From Rheinheimera sp. EpRS3 (GTDB lineage Bacteria; Pseudomonadota; Gammaproteobacteria; Enterobacterales; Alteromonadaceae), in assembly GCF_001513785.1 (NCBI RefSeq), contig NZ_LNQS01000011.1, positions 1 to 64,000 on the forward strand: 64,000 bases of DNA, in the 5' to 3' direction. The translations under genes were made by a program, and so were the position numbers. A model generated the notes under the pieces. That model saw only the letters and a list, made by a program, of their open reading frames with translations, did no database searches and was not told the origin of the DNA. Of the stretch, positions 26,869 to 34,957 are shown piece after piece. Position 1 is the stretch's first letter. The number at the start of each line of letters is the position of its first letter.

Positions 26869-28119
26869 TTAACTCAGTAAGCCACTGTACCAGCCTAAAA
26901 ACAGCAATGAAAAACCACTCAGATAGAATAAACCGGCCCAGCTAAGTAGCCGCAGCGGCCAGCTTAGCACTATGGCACCGTCACCGCGCATCAGGCTGTA
27001 GTTAAGCCAGGCAAACACCGGCGTGGTTAAAAATGCCAGTGTCATGGCAAAAGTTAACATAGGTGCCAGTGCGGCTTTAAAAAACAGGATCATTGCCATG
27101 CCACAGGCGGCCTGAACTATCAGCCAGTAATTCAGCGCCGCTGGGTGTTTAATCCAGCCCAGTTGTGCAAAAGAGGCATGCAAAGTACGGGCGTAACCGT
27201 CCAGCACGGTAATGGTGGTACCAAACATACATAAGAAGGCAATTAACGCTACCAACGGCCGCGCCCAGTCGCCAATGGTGCTGGCGTACATATTCATTAA
27301 TTGTTGCGCAAAAGCACTGCCTGCCAGCGCAATAGGTTGTTCACTGCCGTATTGCACCAAAGCGCCCAAAGATAAAAATACCAGTGCCAGAGCGGCAGTA
27401 AGCCAATAGCCCAGATTAAAATCAAACAGGCCCTGGGCGCGGGTTATATGGGTATGGCGTTGTTTGGCTTTTAACCACAGCGAGCTGATAGCCGATATTT
27501 CTATAGGTGCCGGCATCCAGCCCATCAGTGCCACCAAAAAGCCCAGGCTGGCCAGTGTCCAGGGCGAAGGGCCAACATAATCCTGCGGTGCCTGGGCGCC
27601 ATTGTGCCAGGCTATTACCGCAGCAATCAGCGTGGTAAATGTCAGCAGTATCATGATCAGCTTCGACACATTATCCAGTGCTTTGTAATGGCCCAGCAGC
27701 AAAATCAGCAAACAGGCAGCCAATATGCCCCAGCACAGTAAGGTGACCGATAAATTACCCGGCAGCGCATATTGCAACAGGCTGGCGGTTAGCAGCAGTA
27801 CTCCAGCCGTGTTAACCACTGCAGCAATAATATTCAGCACAATAAAGCTGTAGAAATAACCGCGGCCCTTACGCTGATACCCCACCAGCAGGCTTTCTTT
27901 GCGGGTTAGCGTGTACTCAACACCAAAACGGAAAAACGGATACTTCAGCACATTAACCAGCAGAATCAGCCAGGCCAGCTGCCAGCCAAATAAAGCCCCC
28001 GCTTGCGTAGACGCTACCAGATGCGAGCCACCAATAGCCGCCGTAGCCATTAAAATACCGGGGCCAAGCGCCTGCATACGGCCGCGCCAGCCATAATTTT
28101 CCTGTTGCATAGGTTGCAT
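26869..28119 (-). CDS. NRAMP-related transporter with altered metal-site motifs
   Basis: The 416-residue protein has about 11 transmembrane helices and the overall NRAMP layout. The first helix reads GPGILMATAAIGGSHLVAS: by alignment, the DPGN that binds the metal in true NRAMP proteins is GGSH here. The second half-site, normally MPHN in helix 6, reads MPAPIE. The metal-ligand Asp, Asn and the methionine environment are therefore changed, so manganese or iron transport should not be assumed. A clade with this kind of first helix is common in gammaproteobacteria and is usually annotated only by family. It is first in an apparent operon with the antiporter. The start is ATG 28119 or 28110. Confidence 0.8.
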   Translation of the reverse strand: MQPMQQENYGWRGRMQALGPGILMATAAIGGSHLVASTQAGALFGWQLAWLILLVNVLKYPFFRFGVEYTLTRKESLLVGYQRKGRGYFYSFIVLNIIAAVVNTAGVLLLTASLLQYALPGNLSVTLLCWGILAACLLILLLGHYKALDNVSKLIMILLTFTTLIAAVIAWHNGAQAPQDYVGPSPWTLASLGFLVALMGWMPAPIEISAISSLWLKAKQRHTHITRAQGLFDFNLGYWLTAALALVFLSLGALVQYGSEQPIALAGSAFAQQLMNMYASTIGDWARPLVALIAFLCMFGTTITVLDGYARTLHASFAQLGWIKHPAALNYWLIVQAACGMAMILFFKAALAPMLTFAMTLAFLTTPVFAWLNYSLMRGDGAIVLSWPLRLLSWAGLFYLSGFSLLFLGWYSGLLS

Positions 28120-28282
28120 AGGTTGCTCTTAATCCAAACTGAAGAGCGCTCCAGCTTAGCCAAAGCCACAGCTAAATACTATCTGGCGTAAGCTTTTTTC
28201 CGCAGCAGATTGGCAAGCGGCTGCAGATATTCCATACTGGCGCAACTACAATACAATGCACAAAAGCAATACTGAGGCCTTT

Positions 28283-28549
28283 ATGAGCGAAGAACTGCTC
28301 GATCAAGCCATGCTGTTTGAAGTGGTAGAAAACCAGCTGGCTGACAATTACCCGAAACAAGTTACTGAAACCCTAATGCGCCTGCGGATGACCGGCCACA
28401 GCCGGGAAGAAGCGGTTGAACTGATCGCCTGCGCGCTGGCACCTGAAATGATTGATGTGATTGAACATCAGCAAAGTTTTAATTTAGAGCGCTATGCTGC
28501 TCATCTGGCGCAATTACCACAAACACCCTGGCTGGGAGAAGACGCATGA
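28283..28549 (+). CDS. Small conserved hypothetical protein
   Basis: The 88-residue protein is predicted to be all-helical and acidic, starting MSEELLDQAMLFEVVENQLA and including LIACALAPEMIDVIEHQQSF. It has no signal peptide, membrane segment or cofactor motif. ATG 28283 has GAGGCC upstream; an in-frame ATG at 28256 lacks one. Its stop overlaps the ATG of the next gene (ATGA), so it is coupled to the GNAT-like protein. I do not recognise a function. Confidence 0.7.
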   Translation: MSEELLDQAMLFEVVENQLADNYPKQVTETLMRLRMTGHSREEAVELIACALAPEMIDVIEHQQSFNLERYAAHLAQLPQTPWLGEDA

Positions 28550-28794
28550 CAGAGGCCACTATTACACATCAGCCACAACAACAACGTTTTGTTATGACAC
28601 TGGATGGTGCCGAGGCCGTGCTGGACTACCAGTTAACCGGCAGCCAGATTAATTTCCATCATACCTTTGTCCCTCCGACGTTTCGCGGCAAAGGCCTGGC
28701 AGAAAAACTGGTGCGCCACGGCCTGGCATGGGCTAAAGCCCAGCAGTATCAGCTGCAGGCCAGTTGCTCTTATGTGCAGAAGTTTTTACGCTAG
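28546..28794 (+). CDS. Minimal GNAT-type acetyltransferase (YjdJ-like)
   Basis: The 82-residue protein has the compact Gcn5-like fold of the YjdJ/GNAT_like group: AEAVLDYQLTGSQINFHHTF, then the acetyl-CoA pyrophosphate loop FRGKGLAEKLVRHGLAWAKA, ending in CSYVQKFL. Full GNAT enzymes are about twice as long; this short form is a known family with unknown substrates. It overlaps the upstream small gene by four bases and is followed by a 14-base imperfect direct repeat. Confidence 0.85.
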   Translation: MTEATITHQPQQQRFVMTLDGAEAVLDYQLTGSQINFHHTFVPPTFRGKGLAEKLVRHGLAWAKAQQYQLQASCSYVQKFLR

Positions 28795-28797
28795 CGT

Positions 28798-28825
28798 TAG
28801 CTGAATTTTGTTAGCTCAATTTTGT
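28798..28825 (+). repeat. Short tandem direct repeat
   Basis: TTAGCTGAATTTTG is followed directly by TTAGCTCAATTTTG, two 14-base copies differing at one position, just after the GNAT gene. No function is evident. Confidence 0.6.
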
Positions 28826-28910
28826 TACACCGGCCGGTTACCGGCATTATAAGCCGTCGCAGAGCAGGCAGTCGCGACTTAGTGTTTTACCCTGACATAA
28901 GGACATTATC

Positions 28911-30830
28911 ATGCTATCGCGTCTTACCCTCGCCCTGCTGTTAAGCTCGGTGCTATTAACCGGCTGCAATAAAGCACCACCCACCACTGTTGCCACCGGC
29001 AATACTGCCGAACCAAGCGTAAGTGCCGCGATACCGCAGTACAGCGCCGAGCAATTTTTTGCCACTAAAACCTACATGGGCAACGACATTAACCATAATG
29101 CCAGTGCCCTGCTGGTCGCATCAGACGAAAGCGGCGTGTTTAACCTGTACCGGGTTAGCCTGGACGGCAAAGACTGGCAACCGCTAACGCAATCGGTAAG
29201 CGATCCGGCGTTCCCTGTCAGTTGGTTTCCGGCTGACGATCGCCTGCTGTATACCGCTGATCAGGGCGGTAACGAGCTAAACCACATTTATCTGCGCGAA
29301 CTTGATGGCACAGTGCGTGACCTTACCCCCGGCGATAAACTAAAAGCCGCGTTTGCCGGCTGGCATGATGATGGCAGCTTTTTTATTACCAGCAATGAGC
29401 GCGACGCGCGGTTTTTCGATTTATATCACTACAACAGCACCGACTACAGCCGCACACTGATATACGAAAACAACGACGGTTACAGCATTGATGCTGTTAG
29501 TAAAAACGGCCGTTATCTGGCATTAAGCAAAGAGCGCAACAACGCCGATAACAACCTGTTTTTAATCGACTTACAGGCAAAAGAACCCAGCGCCACGCTG
29601 CTAACAGAGCACGACGGTAATATTTCTCATAACGTGTATGGCTTTACTCCGGATAGCAGCACTCTGCTGTTTGGCACCGATGGCAACAGCGAGTTTGTAG
29701 AAGCTTACAGCTACCGCCTTGCCAGTGGCGAAACCAGCCCCTATAGCCGTGCCGACTGGGATATCAGCTTTATTTACTTCAGTGACGACAACAAATATCA
29801 GGTACAGGGTATTAATGCCGATGCCTCTACCCTGATCAGTATTACTGAGCAACAAAGTGGCCAAAGCCTGCAATTACCACCACTGCCAGCCGGCGATTTA
29901 CGCGGCGTAACCTTTTCGGCCGACAGCCAGTACCTGAGTTTTTACCTCAATGCCGACAACAGCCCGTCTAATTTATATGTCTGGAAACTGGGCGATGGCC
30001 AGGCTCAGCGCTTAACCCAGGCACTGGACAGCAGCATTGATGAAGCCAAACTGGTGCAAAGCAGTGTGGTGCGCTACAACAGCTTTGATGACTTAGCCAT
30101 ACCGGCATTGCTGTATCAACCAAAGCAAGCCAGCGCCACAGAAAAAGTACCGGCACTGATTTGGATCCACGGCGGCCCCGGCGGCCAGTCACGTACCGGT
30201 TACAGCCCTGTTATTCAGCATCTGGTAAACCAGGGTTATGCCGTGTTAGCGGTGAATAACCGCGGCTCGTCTGGTTATGGTAAAACCTTCTTTCATCTGG
30301 ACGATTTACGCCACGGCGAAGACGATTTACAAGATATCGTCTATGGCAAAAAGTATCTGCAAAGCCTCGACTGGGTTGCCGCTGATCGCATCGGCGTGAT
30401 GGGCGGCAGCTATGGCGGCTACCTTACTATGGCAGCTATGGCCTTTACCGACGAGTTTAAGCTGGGCATCAATATTTTTGGTGTAACCAACTGGGTGCGC
30501 ACGCTGGAAAGCATTCCACCTTGGTGGGAAGCATTTCGTGAATCGTTATATGCGGAGCTTGGCGATCCGGCGGTAGACGGCGAGCGCCTGCGTCGTATTT
30601 CCCCGCTGTTCCACGGCGATAAAGTGAAAAAACCGGTGCTGGTAGTACAAGGCGCCAACGATCCGCGGGTACTGCAGGTAGAAAGCGATGAAATGGTCGC
30701 TGCCATTCGTGCTAACAACGTACCGGTAGAATATGTGCTGTTTCCGGATGAAGGCCACGGCTTTTTGAAAAAGAGTAACCGCATTACTGCCCAGCAGGCT
30801 TACCTTAAGTTTCTGCAGCAATACCTGTAA
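28911..30830 (+). CDS. S9-family (prolyl oligopeptidase-like) serine peptidase lipoprotein
   Basis: The 639-residue protein has a lipoprotein signal peptide with lipobox LLTGC (Cys19), then a beta-propeller region (about 40-385) and a C-terminal alpha/beta-hydrolase peptidase domain. The catalytic triad is Ser500 in GGSYGGY, Asp584 in GANDPRV and His616 in DEGHGF. HGGPGGQSR supplies the oxyanion region. It resembles the acylaminoacyl peptidase/dipeptidyl peptidase branch that is abundant in marine peptide-degrading Alteromonadales. With its lipid anchor it probably acts at the outer membrane on imported peptides. It is monocistronic; a GC-rich hairpin (CAGGGGC/GGCCCCTG, 30839-30860) follows. 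Confidence 0.92.
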   Translation: MLSRLTLALLLSSVLLTGCNKAPPTTVATGNTAEPSVSAAIPQYSAEQFFATKTYMGNDINHNASALLVASDESGVFNLYRVSLDGKDWQPLTQSVSDPAFPVSWFPADDRLLYTADQGGNELNHIYLRELDGTVRDLTPGDKLKAAFAGWHDDGSFFITSNERDARFFDLYHYNSTDYSRTLIYENNDGYSIDAVSKNGRYLALSKERNNADNNLFLIDLQAKEPSATLLTEHDGNISHNVYGFTPDSSTLLFGTDGNSEFVEAYSYRLASGETSPYSRADWDISFIYFSDDNKYQVQGINADASTLISITEQQSGQSLQLPPLPAGDLRGVTFSADSQYLSFYLNADNSPSNLYVWKLGDGQAQRLTQALDSSIDEAKLVQSSVVRYNSFDDLAIPALLYQPKQASATEKVPALIWIHGGPGGQSRTGYSPVIQHLVNQGYAVLAVNNRGSSGYGKTFFHLDDLRHGEDDLQDIVYGKKYLQSLDWVAADRIGVMGGSYGGYLTMAAMAFTDEFKLGINIFGVTNWVRTLESIPPWWEAFRESLYAELGDPAVDGERLRRISPLFHGDKVKKPVLVVQGANDPRVLQVESDEMVAAIRANNVPVEYVLFPDEGHGFLKKSNRITAQQAYLKFLQQYL

Positions 30831-30871
30831 AACCGTCACAGGGGCCTGCCAGGGCCCCTGCTGATTTAACT

Positions 30872-30888
30872 CTGGCAGATAGCTTGCA
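30872..30888 (+). promoter_or_regulatory. Sigma-54-type promoter
   Basis: CTGGCAGATAGCTTGCA has GG (30874-30875) and GC (30886-30887) at exact -24/-12 spacing, within CTGGCA and TTGCA boxes close to consensus. The predicted start is near 30899, leaving about 42 bases to the ATG of the double-sensor gene. Confidence 0.6.
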
Positions 30889-30940
30889 TAAAATTATAAG
30901 GAACAACCACAGGGCTAGAAGCCCGGAGCAGTAACAGGTT

Positions 30941-32929
30941 ATGCAGCTGTTTGTTGAACAACATAAAAGTGTACTTAAAGCCACCCTGCAAGGTGTGTTG
31001 GAGCATGAGCTAAAATTACAACAATTGGACGATTGGTGGGGAAAAGTAAGCCTGATAGGCAAAATTAACAGTTTACGCCTTGGCTCTGACATTCTTACCA
31101 GTATGGACATTACCAAGCAGCGCTTTAATCAGCTACAACATACCCTTATTGATAACCTGCTGCAGGAACAAACTAAAAAAGTACTGCTGCACGACAAAGC
31201 CTGCTGCCAGATGGCAATAGATGTGTTAATTCGTAACCTGTTTGAACGCACTGCCGATATTGGCTTTCTGGCAACGGATCAGCAAATTTGTCATTTTATG
31301 GCTCAGCCTCTGGCCGATACTGAATTGCATGGCAAGCTACACCAGCACCTGCAGCATTATGTTGCCAATTATTCTGTTTACGATGATGTGGTATTGCTGG
31401 GTCTGGACGGCACTATTCTGCTGCGGCTAAACCAGCAGTACAGGCAAACTCACTCGGCCGATCCGCTGCTGCAATACAGCCTTGAACAGGGCAGTAATTA
31501 CAGTGAAACCTGCCGCTATAGCGATTTACAGCCCGATAAAAGCTTAAGCCTGATCTACTCACAGCCGGTATACGGTGATGCTGGCCAGCCGCTTGGCGTG
31601 TTGTGCCTGTGTTTTAATATCGCCGACGAACTAAACACCATTTTCAGCAAATTACTGCTAGCAAACCCACACAGTATTTTAGCGCTGGTTAATGCAGACG
31701 GCACAGTAGCCTTTAGCTCTGATCCGGCGCAGCTGCCCGCACAAACCCAGGCTGCAGTGGCAAATTACCTGAATTTACAACAACATCAGCAACACAGCTA
31801 TCTGGTCAGTTTTGCTAATAGCCGCGGTTATCAGCAGTACTTTGGCCCCGGCTGGCAGGTACAAATGTGGACACCGCTACAGTTACTTGCCAATAGCATG
31901 GCAAACAGCAACAGTACGGGCAGCCCGGCAGATGGCCAGCTGTTTCCGGCGCTGGCAGCGATAAAGCGTGAATCTATGCAGGTAAACGATGAACTGAGTT
32001 TAATTGTGCTAAACGGCGAAATTGCCGCAGCGCGCAAAGATGCTATAGAGTTTATCCCTGTGCTCAACGCTATCAGAGGCATTGGCCAGGATATTTATCA
32101 GGTGTTTTCGTCTTCTATCGACGAACTGGGTGCCACCATAATGCACAGCCTGCTGCAGGAGTTAACCACACTGGCAGAGCTGGCTGCGGACATTATGGAC
32201 CGCAACCTGTACGAGCGGGCAAACGACTGCCGCTGGTGGGCACAAAATGCCAGTTTTCGCACGGCTTTAGCCCAAAATACAATAAGTGTGGCGCAACAAC
32301 AGGAATTATCAACAGAGCTAGGTTACATCAATAGCTTATATACCGTGTATCACACTATTTATCTGTACAACACGGCACAGCAATTAGTGGCCATCTCAAC
32401 TGCCGACAACGGCAGCAGCCAGATTAACGATATCACCGGCGCCGCCAGTTGCCTGCAACTGACCCAGCCGCAGCAATACAGCGTCAGCGCTTTTGTGCCA
32501 AATGCGTTGTACCAGCAGCAAGCCACCTATATTTACAATGCGGCATTGTTCCACCCGGCAGAGTCAGAGCAGGTTATCGGCGGTATAGGTTTGGTGTTTG
32601 ACAGCGCGCCCCAATTCAGGGCAATGCTAAGTGATATTCTCCCCAAAAATGAGCAGGGCGACATTAAAACGGGCTATAGTGCCTGTTATGTTGATAGCGC
32701 AGGCAAGATTATTTCTGCCAGCCATGCTAACTGGCAAGTTGGTGCCCGGTTACCGTTGCCAGCAACGCTATATCAAAGGGCACAACAACATAGCGTAACA
32801 GAACAATGTGATGTAAACGGCCAGCGGTATCTGCTGGCGCTAGCACCGGCTAAAGGCTACCGCGAGTATAAAACCAGTGATGGTTATCAAAATCTGGTGT
32901 TTGCCTGCCTGTTACTGCAATACCGTTAA
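30941..32929 (+). CDS. Soluble double-sensor (Cache-like) protein with no output domain
   Basis: The 662-residue protein has no signal peptide, transmembrane helix, methyl-accepting, GGDEF, kinase or DNA-binding region. It has two sensor units, each introduced by a similar helix: IRNLFERTADIGFLATD (about 98-114) before one PAS/Cache-like fold (about 125-300), and MDRNLYERANDCRWWAQN (about 418-435) before a second (about 440-660). A helical linker with LNGEIAAARKDAIEFIPVL (about 355-375) resembles coiled-coil signalling segments. This RNLYER motif recurs in Cache-type proteins linked to chemotaxis in related bacteria. The ligand and partner are unknown. A sigma-54-type promoter lies upstream. 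Confidence 0.7.
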   Translation: MQLFVEQHKSVLKATLQGVLEHELKLQQLDDWWGKVSLIGKINSLRLGSDILTSMDITKQRFNQLQHTLIDNLLQEQTKKVLLHDKACCQMAIDVLIRNLFERTADIGFLATDQQICHFMAQPLADTELHGKLHQHLQHYVANYSVYDDVVLLGLDGTILLRLNQQYRQTHSADPLLQYSLEQGSNYSETCRYSDLQPDKSLSLIYSQPVYGDAGQPLGVLCLCFNIADELNTIFSKLLLANPHSILALVNADGTVAFSSDPAQLPAQTQAAVANYLNLQQHQQHSYLVSFANSRGYQQYFGPGWQVQMWTPLQLLANSMANSNSTGSPADGQLFPALAAIKRESMQVNDELSLIVLNGEIAAARKDAIEFIPVLNAIRGIGQDIYQVFSSSIDELGATIMHSLLQELTTLAELAADIMDRNLYERANDCRWWAQNASFRTALAQNTISVAQQQELSTELGYINSLYTVYHTIYLYNTAQQLVAISTADNGSSQINDITGAASCLQLTQPQQYSVSAFVPNALYQQQATYIYNAALFHPAESEQVIGGIGLVFDSAPQFRAMLSDILPKNEQGDIKTGYSACYVDSAGKIISASHANWQVGARLPLPATLYQRAQQHSVTEQCDVNGQRYLLALAPAKGYREYKTSDGYQNLVFACLLLQYR

Positions 32930-32958
32930 AATAGGCAGCGTTAACCCGGTAAGGCGTT

Positions 32959-33618
32959 TTAGCGCAGTAACGAAAACTGATTGCCGCCCCGATTTTGCGC
33001 ATGCAGCAGCGCTGCGGCGGCTCTTTCTATCAGTAAGCCGGCGTCGTTACCATCTTGCGGAAAACGGCTGATACCAATACTGACAGTGATCCCCAACGGC
33101 ATTACAGACACGCCGTGTAAGATCGACAGTTTCTGTTTTAGCTTTTCCGCTACCAACACAGCATCATAAATACGTGACACATCGGTTATCAGCAGTAAAA
33201 ATTGATCATCAGCCTGCTGGCTGATGCTGTCACAATCGCGCAGTGTCGCTACCATACGCGCAAGAGTTGCTTCGCTAACCTGTTTAGCCACTGCCGCGCC
33301 GTGGCCGTCATAAATATTTTTATAATGATCCAGTTGCACAAACAACACGGCAAAACTGCTGCCATTGCGCTGAGCCTGCTTAATCATGAAGCTTAGTTGG
33401 GGTTGTATTTGCAGTTTATCAGTCGCTTCAGCCTTAGTACCCAACAACTGGCTTTGTTGCAGCGCCAGTAGTTCGCACAAGGTACGCTCGGTAATACTTT
33501 CAGCCCGTTGCAGGGCTTGCTGCAACTCGGTATAGCTGCGCCTGGGTGATAACAATATTTTTTGCGCTGATGGCAAGGCACCGTGGATCTGCGTTACTAC
33601 ACTGAGTTTATTTTGCAT
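32959..33618 (-). CDS. Degenerate GGDEF-domain protein
   Basis: The 219-residue protein has a helical N-terminus (1-75) and a GGDEF-type domain (about 80-219), with LFVQLDHYKNIYDGHGAA and LGITVSIGISRFPQDGND in the usual places. The signature itself is ADDQF instead of GGDEF, so two of the residues needed for GTP binding and metal coordination are changed and diguanylate cyclase activity is unlikely. It may be a c-di-GMP or GTP sensor or a structural partner. It lies 27 bases downstream of the lmo0937-family peptide gene and is probably co-transcribed with it. Confidence 0.8.
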   Translation of the reverse strand: MQNKLSVVTQIHGALPSAQKILLSPRRSYTELQQALQRAESITERTLCELLALQQSQLLGTKAEATDKLQIQPQLSFMIKQAQRNGSSFAVLFVQLDHYKNIYDGHGAAVAKQVSEATLARMVATLRDCDSISQQADDQFLLLITDVSRIYDAVLVAEKLKQKLSILHGVSVMPLGITVSIGISRFPQDGNDAGLLIERAAAALLHAQNRGGNQFSLLR

Positions 33619-33645
33619 AAAGCCCCCTGCCCAGCTATGAAAATG

Positions 33646-33792
33646 TCAGATCCTACGGCCGCGGATCAAGCGTATGGCTACCACAACCAGGGCAACAATC
33701 AGCAAAATATGGATAAAACCACCCATGGTATAAGAAGATACCAGCCCCAACGCCCAAAGAATGACCAGCAGCACAATAATTGTTTCTAACAT
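33646..33792 (-). CDS. lmo0937-family small membrane protein
   Basis: This is a 48-residue gene read on the minus strand, beginning MLETIIVLLVILWALGLVSS and ending AIRLIRGRRI. It has two hydrophobic segments separated by a SSYTMGGFIH turn and a basic tail, the hallmark of the lmo0937 family of stress-associated small inner-membrane proteins. The start ATG is at 33792, with AGG nine bases upstream. A -10 TATAAT at 33826-33831 and a Crp-type palindrome at 33854-33869 lie upstream. The degenerate GGDEF gene follows 27 bases downstream. The biochemical function of the family is unknown. Confidence 0.85.
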   Translation of the reverse strand: MLETIIVLLVILWALGLVSSYTMGGFIHILLIVALVVVAIRLIRGRRI

Positions 33793-33853
33793 AGCAACTT
33801 ACCTGTAAATTATGAAAAGGGCTTTATTATACCGCGCGGCTTTTAATGCTGTA

Positions 33854-33869
33854 TGTGCGCTACACCACA
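33854..33869 (-). promoter_or_regulatory. Crp-type palindrome upstream of the lmo0937 gene
   Basis: TGTGCGCTACACCACA matches TGTGCGCTAGCGCACA at 13 of 16 bases. Its centre is 42.5 bases upstream of the start predicted from the perfect -10 TATAAT at 33826-33831, a class II activator position. Confidence 0.6.
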
Positions 33870-33877
33870 TAGCTATG

Positions 33878-33902
33878 TAAAAGCCCGTTTATATTAACGG
33901 GC
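33878..33902 (-). terminator. Terminator of the PRC-barrel gene
   Basis: On the minus strand GCCCGTT pairs with AACGGGC around a six-base loop and is followed by TTTTA. It lies 14 bases after the PRC-barrel stop codon. Confidence 0.8.
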
Positions 33903-33915
33903 CTGGTGAGTGCTA

Positions 33916-34335
33916 TTACACTGAGTCGGGAAAATTACCCGGCTGCTTTGTGGCATAGTAAGTATCAACATGTTTTGCCCAGGCTTTATCTGCCATATTC
34001 GGCCATTTGTTTTTGTCAAAACCCGGCGCTTCACGTAGGCGGTCTTTTTCTATGTTTAATACAAAGCGTTTGTTCTCTGTATCCAGTGTTAGCGCACTCC
34101 ACGGCACGGCAAACAGCTTTTCGCCCATACCTAAAAATGCACCAAACGACAACACGGCATAGCTGACTTTGCCATTGCCAACATCAAGCATAATTTCTTT
34201 AATGTCGCCCAGGCTCTCTTCCTTGTGGTTGTAAACATCGTTGCCTACCAGGGTATTGGCGCCCATCAGTTGCGGGCCTGGCCCATTTAAAGTGCCTTTG
34301 TACATACCAAAAGTGTCACGCATTTCGTAGTTCAT
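33916..34335 (-). CDS. PRC-barrel domain protein
   Basis: The 139-residue protein has a PRC-barrel fold at about 25-105: LMGANTLVGNDVYNHKEESL, IKEIMLDVGNGKVSYAVLSF and LFAVPWSALTLD. There is no signal peptide. Stand-alone PRC-barrel proteins of this type are frequent in stress-induced clusters with BON-domain and lmo0937 proteins; their ligand is unknown. It is divergent from the BON lipoprotein. The 212-base region between them carries one Crp-type palindrome for each promoter. The C-terminal 35 residues (NKWPNMADKAWAKHVDTYY) are helical. Confidence 0.85.
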   Translation of the reverse strand: MNYEMRDTFGMYKGTLNGPGPQLMGANTLVGNDVYNHKEESLGDIKEIMLDVGNGKVSYAVLSFGAFLGMGEKLFAVPWSALTLDTENKRFVLNIEKDRLREAPGFDKNKWPNMADKAWAKHVDTYYATKQPGNFPDSV

Positions 34336-34421
34336 ATGTTACTCCTGCCTGAAAACCTGCAGCCAAACGAGAGTGTTGGCGCACGTTTGGCAAAAGCATA
34401 ACGCAACAACAAGGTCGGCTC

Positions 34422-34437
34422 TGTGCGGTACAACACC
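34422..34437 (-). promoter_or_regulatory. Crp-type palindrome upstream of the PRC-barrel gene
   Basis: Read on the minus strand, GGTGTTGTACCGCACA matches the island palindrome at 11 of 16 bases. A -10-like TATGCT (34395-34400) puts its centre 41.5 bases upstream of the predicted start. It is the weakest of the six well-placed sites. Confidence 0.45.
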
Positions 34438-34456
34438 AAACAAATACAGTTCTATT

Positions 34457-34472
34457 TGTGCGCTAGCGCACA
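34457..34472 (+). promoter_or_regulatory. Perfect Crp-type palindrome upstream of the BON lipoprotein gene
   Basis: TGTGCGCTAGCGCACA is a perfect 16-base palindrome with the same outer spacing as the CRP site (TGTGA-N6-TCACA). A -10 TAACAT at 34494-34499 puts its centre at -41.5 from the predicted start 34506. Confidence 0.7.
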
Positions 34473-34547
34473 GAGTTTTGGCTTATTAACGCGTAACATT
34501 CAGCGGTAAAAAACCCATTTTCTACCCCAACAAACAGGACATACATC

Positions 34548-34859
34548 ATGAAAAAGCAAAGTATTTGCGCCATTTTATTAGTAGGCTTATTTAGCCTGAC
34601 ATTAGCAGGCTGCGGCGCCACAGCTACCCGGGCAGGCACCGGTGAATATGTAGACGACACCGTAATCACCACTAAGGTAAAAGCCGCTATTTTTAATACT
34701 GCTTCACTTAAAGTCAGCGAAATTAATGTCGAAACGTTTAAAGGCGTAGTACAACTAAGTGGCTTTGTCAGCTCTGCAGAAGACATTACTACCGCCATAC
34801 GGGTAGCGCGTGAAGTTACCGGTGTCACCTCAGTTAAAAATGATATGCGGGTTAAATAA
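34548..34859 (+). CDS. BON-domain lipoprotein
   Basis: The 103-residue protein has a lipobox LAGC (Cys about 22) and one BON domain (about 35-103): YVDDTVITTKVKAAIFNTAS, FKGVVQLSGFV and AREVTGVTSVKNDM. It resembles a single-domain OsmY/DolP-type envelope protein; BON domains bind phospholipid and support outer-membrane integrity under stress. The leader is 42 nt with ACAGGAC as ribosome site. The promoter carries the perfect palindrome at 34457-34472. A 20-base sequence shared with the next gene lies three bases after its stop. Confidence 0.9.
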   Translation: MKKQSICAILLVGLFSLTLAGCGATATRAGTGEYVDDTVITTKVKAAIFNTASLKVSEINVETFKGVVQLSGFVSSAEDITTAIRVAREVTGVTSVKNDMRVK

Positions 34860-34861
34860 TA

Positions 34862-34881
34862 TCATGCGCTATGTGTATTTT
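34862..34881 (+). repeat. 20-base exact repeat, intergenic copy
   Basis: This sequence is identical to 35121-35140 inside the downstream Crp/Fnr gene (which encodes MRYVYF there). It ends one base before the palindrome at 34883-34898. It may be a leftover of a partial gene duplication. Confidence 0.8.
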
Positions 34882-34882
34882 A

Positions 34883-34898
34883 TGTTCGCTGACGCACA
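34883..34898 (+). promoter_or_regulatory. Crp-type palindrome upstream of the first Crp/Fnr gene
   Basis: TGTTCGCTGACGCACA matches the island palindrome at 13 of 16 bases. A -10 TATACT (34919-34924) puts its centre at -40.5. This suggests that the regulator gene is itself under the same control. Confidence 0.6.
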
Positions 34899-34957
34899 AA
34901 GCTAACATTTTGCTTAACTATACTGATAACCACTCCTGATAACATAAGGACATCGTT

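Noticed and set aside
33583-33789. 68-codon plus-strand open frame
   Set aside because: It is antisense to the lmo0937-family gene, which has a recognisable product, promoter and start.
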